Assembly (NCBI GenBank): GCA_903838055.1
Contig: CAILWV010000013.1
Coordinates: 62,001 to 126,000 of the forward strand
Direction of reading: 5' to 3'
DNA: 64,000 bases
Source: an uncultured Bacteroidota bacterium
GTDB lineage: Bacteria > Bacteroidota > Bacteroidia > Flavobacteriales > Flavobacteriaceae
Part shown: one piece after another, positions 1 through 9,326 of the stretch
Position numbering within the stretch: position 1 is the first letter of the stretch
Layout: every line of letters starts with the position of its first letter
The notes under the pieces: model-generated
Seen by the model: the letters and a program-made list of their open reading frames with translations, nothing else
Database searches by the model: none
Told to the model about the DNA's origin: nothing
Program-made: the position numbers and the translations under genes

Positions 1-286
1 AGGTCAGAAAGTGGAAAGAGCTTTAAATATATTAAGATTTAGCTCCAAAGAAGCTTCAAGAAAATTAGAGAAATTAGTATTATCTGCAATCAACAATTGG
101 GAGCAGAAAAATGCAGATGGAAATGTTTCTGAAGCAGGCTTATTTGTAAAAGAAATCCGTGTTGATGGTGGAATGATGTTGAAAAGACTTCGTCCAGCTC
201 CACAAGGAAGAGCACACAGAATTAGAAAGCGTTCTAATCACGTTACAATCGTATTAGGACAAGTAGATAACACACAAAGCAATTAA
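1..286 (+). CDS. rplV: 50S ribosomal protein L22 (uL22), 3' part
   Basis: Large-subunit protein that lines the peptide exit tunnel and binds 23S rRNA. The window begins inside the gene: the reading frame is open from base 2 and continues in frame through a GTG at 11, which is an internal valine and not a start. About 95 C-terminal residues are visible, including the beta-hairpin region rich in Arg and Lys ([20 protein letters not shown]) that typifies the family. The stop lies five bases before the rpsC start, as expected in the S10 operon. Identification rests on sequence and context. Confidence 0.96.
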   Translation, partial: GQKVERALNILRFSSKEASRKLEKLVLSAINNWEQKNADGNVSEAGLFVKEIRVDGGMMLKRLRPAPQGRAHRIRKRSNHVTIVLGQVDNTQSN

Positions 287-291
287 TTAAG

Positions 292-1047
292 ATGGGACAA
301 AAGACAAATCCAATAGGAAACAGACTTGGTATCATCAGAGGATGGGACTCTAACTGGTATGGTGGAAATGATTACGGTGATAAAATCGCTGAAGATTATA
401 AAATCAGAAAGTATATCCATGCTCGTTTATCAAAAGCTAGTGTATCAAAAGTAATTATCGAGAGAACTCTAAAACTTGTAACCGTTACTATCACTACTGC
501 AAGACCTGGTATTATTATCGGGAAAGGTGGTCAAGAGGTAGACAAGTTAAAAGAAGAACTTAAGAAAGTTACCGACAAAGAAGTTCAAATCAATATCTTT
601 GAAATTAAAAGACCTGAGTTAGATGCTTATTTAGTTGCAACAAGTATTGCTCGTCAAATTGAAAGTCGTATTTCTTACAGAAGAGCTATTAAAATGGCTA
701 TCGCTGCATCCATGAGAATGAATGCTGAAGGAATTAAAGTTTTAATTTCTGGTCGTTTGAACGGAGCTGAAATGGCGCGTTCAGAAGGTTTTAAAGAAGG
801 TAGAATTCCATTGTCAACTTTCAGAGCTGATATTGATTATGCTTTGGCAGAAGCGCATACTACTTATGGTAGAATGGGTATCAAAGTGTGGATCATGAAA
901 GGTGAAGTGTACGGAAAACGTGATTTATCTCCACTAGTTGGAATGGATAAAAAACAAGCTTCTGGCGGTAAAGGTGGAGATTCTCCTAGAGGAGACAGAA
1001 AACCTTTTAACAAAGGAGGAAAACCAGATGCACGTAAAAGAAAGTAA
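292..1047 (+). CDS. rpsC: 30S ribosomal protein S3 (uS3)
   Basis: Small-subunit head protein at the mRNA entry channel. The 251-residue product starts with MGQKTNP, a conserved S3 N-terminus, and carries the KH-domain signature [14 protein letters not shown] near residues 83-96. The C-terminal 30 residues are a Gly/Lys/Arg-rich extension ([14 protein letters not shown]) of the kind seen in Bacteroidota S3. Start choice is fixed by the N-terminal motif. The leader is A-rich with no Shine-Dalgarno sequence. It lies between rplV and rplP as in most bacteria. Confidence 0.98.
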   Translation: MGQKTNPIGNRLGIIRGWDSNWYGGNDYGDKIAEDYKIRKYIHARLSKASVSKVIIERTLKLVTVTITTARPGIIIGKGGQEVDKLKEELKKVTDKEVQINIFEIKRPELDAYLVATSIARQIESRISYRRAIKMAIAASMRMNAEGIKVLISGRLNGAEMARSEGFKEGRIPLSTFRADIDYALAEAHTTYGRMGIKVWIMKGEVYGKRDLSPLVGMDKKQASGGKGGDSPRGDRKPFNKGGKPDARKRK

Positions 1048-1066
1048 TTTTTTAAATTAAAGAAAA

Positions 1067-1492
1067 ATGTTACAGCCTAAAAGAACAAAATACCGTAAGG
1101 TACAAAAAGGTAGAATGAAAGGTCTTTCCCAAAGAGGACATGCACTTTCAAGTGGAATGTTTGGAATTAAATCTGTACATGAAAAAGGTATGTTTTTAAC
1201 TTCACGTCAAATTGAAGCTGCGCGTATTGCTGCAACTCGTTTTATGAAAAGAGAAGGACAACTTTGGATTAATGTATTTCCAGACAAACCTATAACAAAG
1301 AAACCTCTTGAGGTACGTATGGGTAAAGGTAAAGGTGCCGTTGAATATTGGGCTGCCGTTGTTAAACCCGGGAAAATTATGTTTGAAGTTGGAGGAGTGC
1401 CTTTGGCAGTTGCAAAAGAGGCTTTACGTCTTGCAGCACAAAAACTTCCAGTAAAAACTAAATTTGTTATCGCTAGAGATTTCGAAGCATAA
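1067..1492 (+). CDS. rplP: 50S ribosomal protein L16 (uL16)
   Basis: Protein of the 50S subunit near the A-site tRNA and the peptidyl-transferase centre. The 141 residues begin [19 protein letters not shown], which is the standard L16 N-terminus. The conserved [12 protein letters not shown] segment follows near residues 80-91. Length is normal. A 19-base spacer separates it from rpsC and the order rpsC-rplP-rpmC is canonical, so co-transcription is expected. Confidence 0.98.
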   Translation: MLQPKRTKYRKVQKGRMKGLSQRGHALSSGMFGIKSVHEKGMFLTSRQIEAARIAATRFMKREGQLWINVFPDKPITKKPLEVRMGKGKGAVEYWAAVVKPGKIMFEVGGVPLAVAKEALRLAAQKLPVKTKFVIARDFEA

Positions 1493-1504
1493 TATATATA
1501 AATT

Positions 1505-1693
1505 ATGAAACAATCAGAAGTTATTAGTCTGTCTACAGCTGAGTTACAAGTTAAACTTAGTCAAGTAAAGAAAACATATGCTGAATTAAAAACCGCTCAC
1601 GCTATTTCACCAATTCAAAACCCACTTCAAATTAAAACAATGAGAAGAGTGGTTGCGAGATTGGCAACGGAATTAAGCAAAAGAGAATTGTAA
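1505..1693 (+). CDS. rpmC: 50S ribosomal protein L29 (uL29)
   Basis: Small two-helix protein at the exit of the peptide tunnel, where it helps to dock SRP and trigger factor. The 62-residue product shows the family pattern: an initial MKQSEVISLS, a long charged helix, and a second helix with MRRVVARLATELSKREL at the C-terminus. Length and position between rplP and rpsQ agree with the family. Confidence 0.96.
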   Translation: MKQSEVISLSTAELQVKLSQVKKTYAELKTAHAISPIQNPLQIKTMRRVVARLATELSKREL

Positions 1694-1704
1694 TCTGCTG
1701 AAAG

Positions 1705-1965
1705 ATGGAAGATAAAAGAAATTTAAGAAAAGAAAGAATTGGTGTAGTTACTAGCAACAAAATGGAGAAATCTATAGTTGTTTCTGAAACAAGAAGAGTA
1801 AAGCATCCAATGTATGGTAAGTTCGTGTTAAAAACAAAAAAATATGTTGCACACGACGAAACAAATGACTGTAATATTGGAGATACAGTAAAGATCATGG
1901 AAACAAGACCTTTATCAAAATCTAAATGTTGGAGATTAGTTGAAATCATTGAAAGAGCGAAATAA
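1705..1965 (+). CDS. rpsQ: 30S ribosomal protein S17 (uS17)
   Basis: Early-assembly small-subunit protein with an OB fold that binds 16S rRNA. The 86 residues include the typical [14 protein letters not shown] strand near the start, HPMYGKFV in the middle and [23 protein letters not shown] near the end. Length is normal. It is followed two bases later by rplN, so the two are probably translated from the same message without a gap. Confidence 0.97.
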   Translation: MEDKRNLRKERIGVVTSNKMEKSIVVSETRRVKHPMYGKFVLKTKKYVAHDETNDCNIGDTVKIMETRPLSKSKCWRLVEIIERAK

Positions 1966-1967
1966 TT

Positions 1968-2336
1968 ATGTTACAACAAGAATCAAGATTAAAAGTAGCA
2001 GATAACACAGGAGCAAAAGAAGTTTTGACTATCCGTGTTTTAGGAGGAACGAAACGTCGTTATGCCTCTGTTGGAGATAAAATTGTAGTATCAATTAAAG
2101 ACGCAACTCCTAACGGAAACGTTAAAAAAGGAGCTGTTTCAACTGCAGTTGTTGTACGTACCAAAAAAGAAGTGAGAAGAGCTGATGGATCTTATATCAG
2201 ATTTGACGATAACGCTTGCGTATTGTTAAATGCTGCTGGTGAAATGAGGGGAACTCGTGTTTTTGGTCCTGTAGCAAGAGAACTTCGTGAAAAACAATTC
2301 ATGAAAATTGTATCATTAGCACCAGAGGTGCTTTAA
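1968..2336 (+). CDS. rplN: 50S ribosomal protein L14 (uL14)
   Basis: Protein of the 50S subunit that forms an intersubunit bridge. The 122 residues start [19 protein letters not shown] and contain [15 protein letters not shown] and the C-terminal [24 protein letters not shown], all diagnostic for L14. Length is the family norm. It starts the spc part of the combined operon; no separate promoter was found in the two-base gap upstream. Confidence 0.98.
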   Translation: MLQQESRLKVADNTGAKEVLTIRVLGGTKRRYASVGDKIVVSIKDATPNGNVKKGAVSTAVVVRTKKEVRRADGSYIRFDDNACVLLNAAGEMRGTRVFGPVARELREKQFMKIVSLAPEVL

Positions 2337-2344
2337 TTTGATTA

Positions 2345-2662
2345 ATGATGACAAAGTTAAAAATTAAATCAGGTGACGTAGTAAGAGTAATAGCTGGAGA
2401 CCATAAAGGTACAGAAGGTAAAGTTCTTAAAGTTAGCCGTGAGAATAATAAAGCGATTGTTGAAGGTACTAACATGGTTTCTAAACACACGAAACCAAGT
2501 GCTAAGAATCCTCAAGGTGGAATCGTAAAAAAAGAAGCTCCTATTCATATTTCTAATTTATCTTTAATAGATCCAAAATCTAAAGAAGCTACAAAAACTG
2601 GAACTAGAGTAGAAGGAGATAAGAAAGTGAGATTTTCTAAAAAATCAAATCAAGTATTATAG
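2345..2662 (+). CDS. rplX: 50S ribosomal protein L24 (uL24)
   Basis: Assembly-initiator protein of the 50S subunit carrying a KOW motif ([20 protein letters not shown], roughly residues 8-27). Length is 105 residues. Two ATG codons follow one another at 2345 and 2348. The sequence cannot decide between them, and the first is used here. The glycine and lysine-rich middle ([22 protein letters not shown]) is also conserved in L24. It lies between rplN and rplE as expected. Confidence 0.96.
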   Translation: MMTKLKIKSGDVVRVIAGDHKGTEGKVLKVSRENNKAIVEGTNMVSKHTKPSAKNPQGGIVKKEAPIHISNLSLIDPKSKEATKTGTRVEGDKKVRFSKKSNQVL

Positions 2663-2664
2663 TT

Positions 2665-3216
2665 ATGGCATATATCCCTAGACTAAAGGAAGAATATAAG
2701 AGTAGAGTTATTTCTGCTCTTAAAGAAGAGTTCGGTTATAAAAACGTTATGCAAGTTCCTAAACTTGAAAAAATAGTTATTAGCCGTGGAGTTGGTGCAG
2801 CAGTATCTGATAAAAAGTTAGTTGACTACGCAGTAGACGAATTGACAAAAATTACAGGACAAAAAGCATTAGCTACTATTTCTAAAAAAGACGTAGCATC
2901 CTTCAAATTAAGAAAAGGAATGCCTATTGGTGCTAAAGTTACTTTACGTGGCGAAAGAATGTATGAGTTTTTAGATAGACTTATTACTTCTGCATTGCCA
3001 CGTGTAAGAGATTTTAGTGGTATTAAAGCTACTGGATTTGACGGTAGAGGTAATTACAACTTAGGAGTTTTGGAACAAATCATTTTCCCAGAAATTGATA
3101 TTGACAAAGTAAACAAAATTTCAGGTATGGATATTACTTTTGTTACTTCAGCAAATACAGATAAAGAAGCAAAATCATTATTAGCAGAATTAGGTTTACC
3201 TTTTAAAAAGAATTAA
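2665..3216 (+). CDS. rplE: 50S ribosomal protein L5 (uL5)
   Basis: Binds 5S rRNA and forms part of the central protuberance. The 183-residue product shows the family blocks: an N-terminal [10 protein letters not shown], the [26 protein letters not shown] segment near residues 87-112, and the C-terminal [20 protein letters not shown]. Length is typical. It starts two bases after the rplX stop, so the pair is compactly spaced. Confidence 0.98.
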   Translation: MAYIPRLKEEYKSRVISALKEEFGYKNVMQVPKLEKIVISRGVGAAVSDKKLVDYAVDELTKITGQKALATISKKDVASFKLRKGMPIGAKVTLRGERMYEFLDRLITSALPRVRDFSGIKATGFDGRGNYNLGVLEQIIFPEIDIDKVNKISGMDITFVTSANTDKEAKSLLAELGLPFKKN

Positions 3217-3219
3217 GAT

Positions 3220-3489
3220 ATGGCTAAAGAATCAATGAAAGCCCGTGAGGTTAAGAGAGAAAAAACGGTAGTAAAGTATGCTGAAAAGAGAAAAGCTTTA
3301 TTAGAAGCTGGTGACTATGAAGGTTTACAAAAATTACCTAAAAATGCTTCACCTGTTCGTTTACATAATCGTTGTAAATTAACTGGTAGACCAAGAGGGT
3401 ATATGCGTCAATTCGGTCTTTCTCGTGTAACATTCCGTGAAATGGCTAACCAAGGATTAATTCCAGGAGTAAAGAAAGCTAGCTGGTAG
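3220..3489 (+). CDS. rpsN: 30S ribosomal protein S14 (uS14), zinc-independent type
   Basis: Small-subunit head protein. The 89-residue length and the single cysteine ([22 protein letters not shown]) identify the long, zinc-free class. The short class of about 61 residues carries two CxxC pairs, which are absent here. The C-terminus ([15 protein letters not shown]) is canonical. A 140-base gap follows before rpsH, the longest untranslated stretch inside this operon. Confidence 0.97.
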   Translation: MAKESMKAREVKREKTVVKYAEKRKALLEAGDYEGLQKLPKNASPVRLHNRCKLTGRPRGYMRQFGLSRVTFREMANQGLIPGVKKASW

Positions 3490-3513
3490 TTAGTTTATTT
3501 CATTAGATAATTG

Positions 3514-3521
3514 TACATTTG
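3514..3521 (+). promoter_or_regulatory. Candidate -7 promoter element (TACATTTG) ahead of rpsH
   Basis: TACATTTG matches the Bacteroidota -7 consensus TAnnTTTG exactly. It lies in the rpsN-rpsH gap, about 109 bases upstream of the rpsH start. No clear TTTG was seen at the expected -33 spacing, so this is a half-promoter only. If active, it would give rpsH and later genes their own transcript with a leader of about 100 bases. Confidence 0.35.
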
Positions 3522-3573
3522 CCGGATTTTTGATGGTAAATACTAATTATTTTATTTAAAAATTGAGTTTAAT

Positions 3574-3609
3574 GGTTTCAGGTTCAGCGGAATAGTTCTT
3601 CTGAAAACC
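3574..3609 (+). promoter_or_regulatory. Possible stem-loop in the rpsH leader
   Basis: GGTTTCAG (3574-3581) can pair with CTGAAAACC (3601-3609), leaving one bulged A. The enclosed bases include GCGGAATAG. The stem stands 20 bases before rpsH. S8 in enterobacteria represses the spc operon by binding an mRNA mimic of its rRNA site, so an analogous element here is conceivable. No match to that site was demonstrated. Confidence 0.3.
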
Positions 3610-3629
3610 GTAACCGCAAATTTATACAT

Positions 3630-4028
3630 ATGTATACAGATCCGATTGCAGATTATCTAACAAGAGTTAGAAATGCAGTAAGAGCTAATCACAAAGTGGT
3701 TGCAATTCCTGCTTCTAATCTTAAAAAAGAAATCACAAAGATTTTATTCGATCAAGGATATATCTTAAGTTACAAATTTGAAGATGACTCTGTACAGGGT
3801 TCTATCAAAATTGCTTTAAAGTATGATAAAGATACTAAAGAGCCAGTAATTAAAGATATCCAAAGAATTAGTAAACCAGGTTTACGTAAGTACGCAGGTG
3901 CTTCTAAATTGCCAAGAATCTTAAATGGTTTAGGTATTGCTATTGTGTCAACATCTAAAGGATTGATGACAGGAAAACAAGCTAAGCAATTGAATGTTGG
4001 TGGAGAAGTAATTTGTTACGTATACTAA
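3630..4028 (+). CDS. rpsH: 30S ribosomal protein S8 (uS8)
   Basis: Primary 16S rRNA-binding protein of the central domain. The 132-residue product begins MYTDPIADYLTRVRNA and ends with GLMTGKQAKQLNVGGEVICYVY, both canonical. The start codon is embedded in the perfect 14-base palindrome TATACATATGTATA (3623-3636), which could hold the start in weak secondary structure. It is preceded by the 140-base leader described separately and followed 14 bases later by rplF. Confidence 0.98.
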   Translation: MYTDPIADYLTRVRNAVRANHKVVAIPASNLKKEITKILFDQGYILSYKFEDDSVQGSIKIALKYDKDTKEPVIKDIQRISKPGLRKYAGASKLPRILNGLGIAIVSTSKGLMTGKQAKQLNVGGEVICYVY

Positions 4029-4042
4029 TTAAAAGCTAAACG

Positions 4043-4585
4043 ATGTCAAGAATAGGTAAAAATCCAATTGTAATTCCAACTGGTGTAACTGTAGAAGTTA
4101 CTGAAGGATTGGTTACAGTAAAAGGAAAATTAGGTCAACTTACTCAAGAGTTTTCGGACGTAACAGTAAAAGTTGAAGAAGGTCAAGTAATTGTGGAGAG
4201 ATCCTCAGATCACAAAGATCAAAGAGCTAAACATGGTTTATACAGATCATTAATCAATAATATGATTAATGGAGTATCTACTGGTTTCACTAAAGAATTA
4301 GAACTAGTTGGTGTGGGTTATAGAGCATCTAATCAAGGTCAAAAACTTGATTTAGCTTTAGGTTTTTCACATAATATCGTTTTAGAAGTTGCTAAAGAAG
4401 TTACTTTAGAAACTATATCTGAAAAAGGAAAAAACCCAATAGTTAAACTTACTTCTTATGATAAACAACTTTTAGGTCAGGTTACTGCGAAAATTAGAAA
4501 TTTCCGTAGACCAGAGCCATACAAAGGAAAAGGTATTAAGTTTGTAGGTGAAGTATTAAGAAGAAAAGCAGGTAAATCAGCTTAA
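4043..4585 (+). CDS. rplF: 50S ribosomal protein L6 (uL6)
   Basis: Protein near the factor-binding site of the 50S subunit. The 180 residues begin [15 protein letters not shown] and contain the two internally repeated L6 domains. The signature [22 protein letters not shown] lies at about residues 153-174. Length is normal. Spacing to rplR is 11 bases, consistent with one spc transcript. Confidence 0.98.
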   Translation: MSRIGKNPIVIPTGVTVEVTEGLVTVKGKLGQLTQEFSDVTVKVEEGQVIVERSSDHKDQRAKHGLYRSLINNMINGVSTGFTKELELVGVGYRASNQGQKLDLALGFSHNIVLEVAKEVTLETISEKGKNPIVKLTSYDKQLLGQVTAKIRNFRRPEPYKGKGIKFVGEVLRRKAGKSA

Positions 4586-4596
4586 AAATAGAGATT

Positions 4597-4950
4597 ATGT
4601 CATTAACAAAATCTGAAAGAAGACAGAGAATACAGTATAGAATAAGAAAGATTGTAAGCGGTACTGCTGCAAGACCAAGACTTTCTGTATTCAGAAGTAA
4701 CAAAGAAATCTATGCGCAGCTCATAGACGATGTAAATGGAGTTACTTTATTAGCTACATCCTCTAGAGATAAAGGAGTAGATATTAAAGGTACAAGCGTG
4801 GAGGTTGCAAATACAGTTGGAAAACTGGTTGCAGAAAAAGCGTTAAAAGCCGGAATTGAAACAGTAACTTTTGATAGAGGAGGTTATTTATATCACGGTC
4901 GTATTAAATCATTAGCAGAAGGCGCAAGAGCAGCTGGACTTAAATTCTAA
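4597..4950 (+). CDS. rplR: 50S ribosomal protein L18 (uL18)
   Basis: 5S rRNA-binding protein of the central protuberance. The 117 residues show [20 protein letters not shown] near residues 25-44 and the C-terminal [26 protein letters not shown], both diagnostic. It is five bases from rpsE. Confidence 0.98.
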   Translation: MSLTKSERRQRIQYRIRKIVSGTAARPRLSVFRSNKEIYAQLIDDVNGVTLLATSSRDKGVDIKGTSVEVANTVGKLVAEKALKAGIETVTFDRGGYLYHGRIKSLAEGARAAGLKF

Positions 4951-4955
4951 TATAT

Positions 4956-5480
4956 ATGTCTAATAAATACAAGAATGTAGAGTTAGTAAAACCAAGTGGT
5001 CTTGAATTAAAAGATCGTTTGGTAAGTGTGAATCGTGTTACCAAAGTAACAAAAGGAGGTAGAGCTTTTGGCTTTTCTGCTATTGTTGTAGTAGGTGATG
5101 AAAACGGTGTTGTAGGTCATGGATTAGGAAAATCTAAAGACGTTTCTGAAGCAATTGCGAAAGCAGTAGAAGATGCTAAGAAAAATCTAGTTAGAATTCC
5201 TTTGAGAGGACAATCAGTACCTCACGAACAAAAAGGTAAATTTGGTGGAGCTCGTGTATTTTTAATGCCTGCATCTCATGGTACAGGGGTTATTGCTGGT
5301 GGTGCTGTTCGTTCAGTATTAGAATCAGTTGGTATTCACGATGTATTATCAAAATCTCAAGGGTCATCTAATCCACACAATGTGGTGAAAGCAACTTTTG
5401 ATGCATTACTACAAATGAGAAGCGCTTATACTGTTGCAAGACAAAGAGGTGTTTCTTTAGAGAAAGTTTTTAAAGGTTAA
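4956..5480 (+). CDS. rpsE: 30S ribosomal protein S5 (uS5)
   Basis: Small-subunit protein involved in decoding accuracy and mRNA unwinding. The 174-residue product has the S5 double-stranded-RNA-binding-like N-terminal domain, with [21 protein letters not shown] near residues 31-51. The C-terminal domain includes [19 protein letters not shown] and [16 protein letters not shown]. Length is typical. It precedes rpmD by 12 bases. Confidence 0.98.
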   Translation: MSNKYKNVELVKPSGLELKDRLVSVNRVTKVTKGGRAFGFSAIVVVGDENGVVGHGLGKSKDVSEAIAKAVEDAKKNLVRIPLRGQSVPHEQKGKFGGARVFLMPASHGTGVIAGGAVRSVLESVGIHDVLSKSQGSSNPHNVVKATFDALLQMRSAYTVARQRGVSLEKVFKG

Positions 5481-5492
5481 TTCAAGGAAATT

Positions 5493-5675
5493 ATGGCTAA
5501 ATTATTAGTAAAACAAGTTAGAAGCAAAATCAATTGTCCTCTTACACAAAAAAGAGGGTTAGAGGCTTTGGGTCTTCGTAAAATGGGACAGGTTGTGGAG
5601 CATGATTCAAATCCGACAATCCTTGGAATGATAAATAAAGTTAAACACTTAGTTTCCGTTGAGGAAGTTAAATAA
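5493..5675 (+). CDS. rpmD: 50S ribosomal protein L30 (uL30)
   Basis: Small 50S protein of 60 residues. It contains the L30 pattern [27 protein letters not shown] and the C-terminal [15 protein letters not shown]. The presence of rpmD between rpsE and rplO is the common bacterial arrangement; some lineages lack it. Confidence 0.96.
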   Translation: MAKLLVKQVRSKINCPLTQKRGLEALGLRKMGQVVEHDSNPTILGMINKVKHLVSVEEVK

Positions 5676-5686
5676 CAATTATAGTT

Positions 5687-6139
5687 ATGAATTTAAGTAA
5701 CTTACAACCTGCTGAAGGTTCTACACATAATCAAAATAAAAGATTAGGTAGAGGAGAAGGTTCTGGTAAAGGTGGTACTTCTGCAAGAGGTCACAAAGGG
5801 GCAAAATCTCGTTCTGGTTATTCTAAGAAAATTGGTTTTGAAGGTGGGCAAATGCCACTTCAAAGACGTGTGCCTAAGTTTGGTTTCACGAACATTAACA
5901 GAATTGAGCACCAAGGTGTAAATCTTGATACTCTTCAAGCTTTAGTGGATAACGGAATTGTTACTGATACTGTAGATTTTGCAGTATTAGTGGAAAATCG
6001 TTTGGCAACCAAAACCGAATTAGTTAAAATATTAGGTAGAGGTGAGCTAAAAGCTAAATTAAAAGTGACTGCTCATAAATTTACTGCTACCGCAAAAGCT
6101 GCAATTGAAGCTGCCGGTGGTGAAGTAGTAACCTTGTAA
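5687..6139 (+). CDS. rplO: 50S ribosomal protein L15 (uL15)
   Basis: 50S assembly protein with an extended Gly/Arg-rich N-terminal tail that penetrates 23S rRNA. Within the 150 residues, NKRLGRGEGSGKGGTSARGH (about 17-36) and GFEGGQMPLQRRVPKFGF (about 50-67) are diagnostic. It lies directly before secY, the usual end of the spc ribosomal genes. Confidence 0.98.
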   Translation: MNLSNLQPAEGSTHNQNKRLGRGEGSGKGGTSARGHKGAKSRSGYSKKIGFEGGQMPLQRRVPKFGFTNINRIEHQGVNLDTLQALVDNGIVTDTVDFAVLVENRLATKTELVKILGRGELKAKLKVTAHKFTATAKAAIEAAGGEVVTL

Positions 6140-6151
6140 TTCTCTGATTAT

Positions 6152-7495
6152 ATGAAGAATTTTATTGAATCTTTTAAGAATGTTTGGAAAATTGAGGAGT
6201 TAAAGAACCGTATCTTATTTACTTTAGGTTTACTTTTAGTATATAGATTTGGAGCTCACGTTACTCTTCCAGGTATTGACGCAACTCAGTTAGGTGGTCT
6301 CGCTGGTCAAACAAAACAAGGAATAGGTTCTATTCTAGATATGTTTACAGGTGGATCGTTTTCTAAAGCTTCAGTATTTGCATTAGGAATTATGCCTTAC
6401 ATTTCTGCTTCAATTGTTGTTCAATTAATGGGGATTGCAATTCCTTATTTACAGAAATTACAAAAAGATGGCGAAAGTGGCAGAAAAAAGTTAAACCAAA
6501 TTACACGTTGGTTGACAATTGGTATCACTTTACTACAAGGTCCTGGTTATATTTATAATTTAAGACAAACAATTCCTCACGATGCTTTTTTATTAGGATT
6601 TGATTCTTTTGCTTTCTTGTTTTCTTCCGTTTTAATTTTGACTACAGGTACTATTTTTGCTATGTGGTTGGGAGAAAAAATTACAGATAAAGGTATCGGA
6701 AATGGAATTTCCTTATTAATTATGGTAGGAATTTTAGCAAGATTACCTCAAGCTTTAATTCAAGAATTTACATCTAGAGTTACTAATAATAATGGTGGCT
6801 TAATGATTCTTGTTCTTGAAATTATTGTTTGGATGTTGGTTATTATTGCTTGTGTATTACTTGTAATGGCTATTAGAAAAATACCAGTACAATATGCACG
6901 TAGAACTACATCAGGTGATTTCGAGGAAGATATGATGGGAGGTAACAGACAATGGATACCATTGAAACTTAATGCAGCGGGTGTAATGCCAATTATTTTT
7001 GCGCAAGCAATAATGTTTATTCCTGCAGCTTTAGCTAGATTATCTGAATCTGAAGCTTCACAATCAATAGCAGGTGCATTTAGTAATATGTTTGGATTAT
7101 GGTATAATTTGGTTTTTGCTGCATTAATCATCATCTTTACATTCTTTTACACAGCAATTACAGTTCCAACAAATAAAATGGCAGATGATTTAAAAAGAAG
7201 TGGTGGTTTCATTCCAGGTATTAAACCAGGAGTTGAAACTGGTGATTTCTTAGATAAGATCATGTCATTGATAACTTTTCCAGGTGCTTTATTCTTAGCT
7301 TTAATAGCTGTGTTCCCAGCGATTGTAGTGAGTTTAGATGTACAACAGTCATGGGCTATGTTCTATGGCGGAACTTCTTTAATCATTATGGTTGGAGTTG
7401 CAATTGATACTATTCAACAAATAAATTCTTATTTATTGAATAAGCATTATGATGGTTTGATGAAAAGTGGTAAAAATAGAAAAGCAGTAGCTTAA
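6152..7495 (+). CDS. secY: Preprotein translocase subunit SecY
   Basis: Forms the protein-conducting channel of the inner membrane with SecE and SecG. The 447-residue protein has ten hydrophobic segments. A SecY signature is visible near residues 75-95 ([20 protein letters not shown]) and the cytosolic loop [22 protein letters not shown] lies around residues 340-361. Length is family-typical. The gene is followed immediately by infA; adk and map, which often lie here in Firmicutes, are absent. Confidence 0.98.
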   Translation: MKNFIESFKNVWKIEELKNRILFTLGLLLVYRFGAHVTLPGIDATQLGGLAGQTKQGIGSILDMFTGGSFSKASVFALGIMPYISASIVVQLMGIAIPYLQKLQKDGESGRKKLNQITRWLTIGITLLQGPGYIYNLRQTIPHDAFLLGFDSFAFLFSSVLILTTGTIFAMWLGEKITDKGIGNGISLLIMVGILARLPQALIQEFTSRVTNNNGGLMILVLEIIVWMLVIIACVLLVMAIRKIPVQYARRTTSGDFEEDMMGGNRQWIPLKLNAAGVMPIIFAQAIMFIPAALARLSESEASQSIAGAFSNMFGLWYNLVFAALIIIFTFFYTAITVPTNKMADDLKRSGGFIPGIKPGVETGDFLDKIMSLITFPGALFLALIAVFPAIVVSLDVQQSWAMFYGGTSLIIMVGVAIDTIQQINSYLLNKHYDGLMKSGKNRKAVA

Positions 7496-7500
7496 TTTTT

Positions 7501-7716
7501 ATGGCAAAACAATCAGCAATAGAACAAGACGGATCAATAATTGAAGCATTGTCCAATGCAATGTTCCGTGTAGAATTAGAAAATGGACATATCGTTATTG
7601 CACATATCTCTGGTAAAATGCGTATGCATTACATTAAATTGTTACCTGGTGACAAAGTAAAACTAGAAATGAGTCCTTACGATTTGTCAAAAGCAAGAAT
7701 CACTTACAGATACTAA
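7501..7716 (+). CDS. infA: Translation initiation factor IF-1
   Basis: Small OB-fold factor that binds the ribosomal A site during initiation and assists IF-2 and IF-3. The 71 residues begin [20 protein letters not shown] and contain [20 protein letters not shown] and the terminal KARITYRY, the standard IF-1 pattern. It is five bases downstream of secY and 11 upstream of rpmJ. Confidence 0.98.
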   Translation: MAKQSAIEQDGSIIEALSNAMFRVELENGHIVIAHISGKMRMHYIKLLPGDKVKLEMSPYDLSKARITYRY

Positions 7717-7727
7717 AGTTATTAAAA

Positions 7728-7844
7728 ATGAAAGTAAGAACATCAGTAAAAAAACGAAGCGCAGAATGTAAGATTGTGCGCAGAAAAGGGAGATTATACG
7801 TTATTAACAAAAAGAATCCTAGATTTAAACAAAGACAAGGATAA
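7728..7844 (+). CDS. rpmJ: 50S ribosomal protein L36 (bL36), zinc-free form
   Basis: A 38-residue protein that stabilises 23S rRNA at the base of the L7/L12 stalk region. It starts [20 protein letters not shown] and ends NPRFKQRQG, matching L36 in length and ends. Of the zinc ligands in the C+ form (Cys11, Cys14, Cys27 and a His near 32), only Cys14 remains; residue 11 is Ser, 27 is Asn and the His is absent. It is therefore the C- type that needs no zinc. It lies between infA and rpsM as usual, two bases before rpsM. Confidence 0.96.
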   Translation: MKVRTSVKKRSAECKIVRRKGRLYVINKKNPRFKQRQG

Positions 7845-7846
7845 TT

Positions 7847-8221
7847 ATGGCAAGAATAGCAGGGGTAGATGTACCTAAAAATAAAAGAGGTGTTATAGCA
7901 CTTACCTATATCTTCGGAATAGGAAAAAGTAGAGCTATTGAGATTTTAGATAAAGCTCAAGTTAGCCAAGATATCAAAGTTCAAGATTGGAATGATGACC
8001 AAATCGGAGCAATTCGTGACGCGGTTTCTTATTACAAAATTGAAGGAGAGCTTCGTTCAGAAACTTCATTAAACATTAAACGTTTAATGGATATTGGATG
8101 TTACAGAGGAATTCGTCATAGATCTGGTCTTCCATTAAGAGGACAAAGAACTAAAAACAATTCTAGAACAAGAAAAGGTAAAAGAAAAACTGTTGCTAAC
8201 AAGAAAAAAGCAACTAAATAG
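7847..8221 (+). CDS. rpsM: 30S ribosomal protein S13 (uS13)
   Basis: Small-subunit head protein that contacts the P-site tRNA and forms intersubunit bridges. The 124 residues begin [20 protein letters not shown] and contain the C-terminal [21 protein letters not shown], both canonical. It opens the alpha part of the operon. A basic tail of Lys residues ends the protein. Confidence 0.98.
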   Translation: MARIAGVDVPKNKRGVIALTYIFGIGKSRAIEILDKAQVSQDIKVQDWNDDQIGAIRDAVSYYKIEGELRSETSLNIKRLMDIGCYRGIRHRSGLPLRGQRTKNNSRTRKGKRKTVANKKKATK

Positions 8222-8229
8222 TAAGTAAT

Positions 8230-8613
8230 ATGGCTAAAGCAAGTACAAAAAAACGTAAAGTTATTATTGAATCTACAGGGGAAGCTCATATTAATGCGAC
8301 TTTTAACAACATCATCATTTCGTTAACAAACAAAAAAGGTGACGTTATTTCTTGGTCTTCTGCAGGAAAAATGGGTTTTAGAGGTTCTAAAAAGAACACA
8401 CCATATGCTGCTCAAATGGCAGCTGAAGATTGTAGTAAGGTAGCATTAGAAGCTGGATTAAAAAAAGTAAAAGTTTATGTTAAGGGACCAGGAAACGGAC
8501 GTGAGTCTGCTATTCGTTCTTTGCATAATAGTGGTGTAGAAGTAACTGAAATTATTGACGTTACTCCAATGCCTCATAATGGATGTCGTCCTCCTAAAAG
8601 ACGAAGAGTATAA
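8230..8613 (+). CDS. rpsK: 30S ribosomal protein S11 (uS11)
   Basis: Platform protein of the 30S subunit near the E-site mRNA. The 127-residue product contains [20 protein letters not shown] and [15 protein letters not shown], and ends [18 protein letters not shown], all diagnostic. It starts eight bases after rpsM. An 86-base gap follows before rpsD, longer than most spacers in this operon. Confidence 0.98.
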   Translation: MAKASTKKRKVIIESTGEAHINATFNNIIISLTNKKGDVISWSSAGKMGFRGSKKNTPYAAQMAAEDCSKVALEAGLKKVKVYVKGPGNGRESAIRSLHNSGVEVTEIIDVTPMPHNGCRPPKRRRV

Positions 8614-8699
8614 TTTATAGTATAACAGGAGGTAGAAAAAAGATTATCGAAGGATTTATTGACCTGAATTCATAATCTCTATCTCAAAACAATTTTAAA

Positions 8700-9305
8700 A
8701 TGGCAAGATATACTGGTCCAAGTACAAAAATTGCTCGTAAATTTGGCGAGGCAATATTCGGAGCTGATAAAGCATTCGATAAAAGAAATTATCCACCCGG
8801 ACAACATGGGATGGCTAAAAAAAGAGGTAAAAAATCAGAATACGCTATCCAGTTAATGGAGAAACAAAAGGCGAAATACTCTTATGGTATTCTGGAAAAA
8901 CAATTTAGAAACTTATTTGAAAAAGCAGCTGCTTCTAAAGGTGTAACGGGTGAAATCCTTTTGCAATTATGTGAAGCTCGTTTAGATAATGTTGTTTTCA
9001 GAATGGGAATTGCTTCTTCTAGAAGAGCAGCTCGTCAAATTGTTTCTCACCGTCATATTACTGTTAATGGAGAATTAGTAAACATTCCATCTTACCACCT
9101 TAAACCTGGTGATGTTGTTGCTGTTCGTGAAAAATCTAAATCTTTAGAATCAATAGAACGTTCTTTATCTAACTCTAGTCATGTATATGAATGGATTACT
9201 TGGAACAACGATACTAAACAAGGTACTTTCGTTTCTGTACCAGCTAGATTGCAAATACCAGAAAACATCAAAGAACAATTAATCGTAGAGTTGTACAACA
9301 AATAA
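8700..9305 (+). CDS. rpsD: 30S ribosomal protein S4 (uS4)
   Basis: Primary 16S rRNA-binding protein that nucleates 30S assembly and, in several bacteria, represses the alpha operon. The 201 residues start [20 protein letters not shown] and carry the S4 RNA-binding motif [20 protein letters not shown] at about residues 92-111, then [19 protein letters not shown]. Length is typical. The gap ahead of it contains a CCTCCT/AGGAGG complementarity with the end of rpsK. Confidence 0.98.
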   Translation: MARYTGPSTKIARKFGEAIFGADKAFDKRNYPPGQHGMAKKRGKKSEYAIQLMEKQKAKYSYGILEKQFRNLFEKAAASKGVTGEILLQLCEARLDNVVFRMGIASSRRAARQIVSHRHITVNGELVNIPSYHLKPGDVVAVREKSKSLESIERSLSNSSHVYEWITWNNDTKQGTFVSVPARLQIPENIKEQLIVELYNK

Positions 9306-9326
9306 TAATTGACACTAGTCTAAATT

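Noticed and set aside
6760..7134. 124-codon open frame antisense to secY
   Set aside because: It lies entirely within a well-supported secY gene, has no family resemblance and is explained as a shadow of its codon usage.
8628..8633. GGAGGT as the ribosome-binding site of rpsD
   Set aside because: It lies 67 bases before the start codon, and genes here show no Shine-Dalgarno use.
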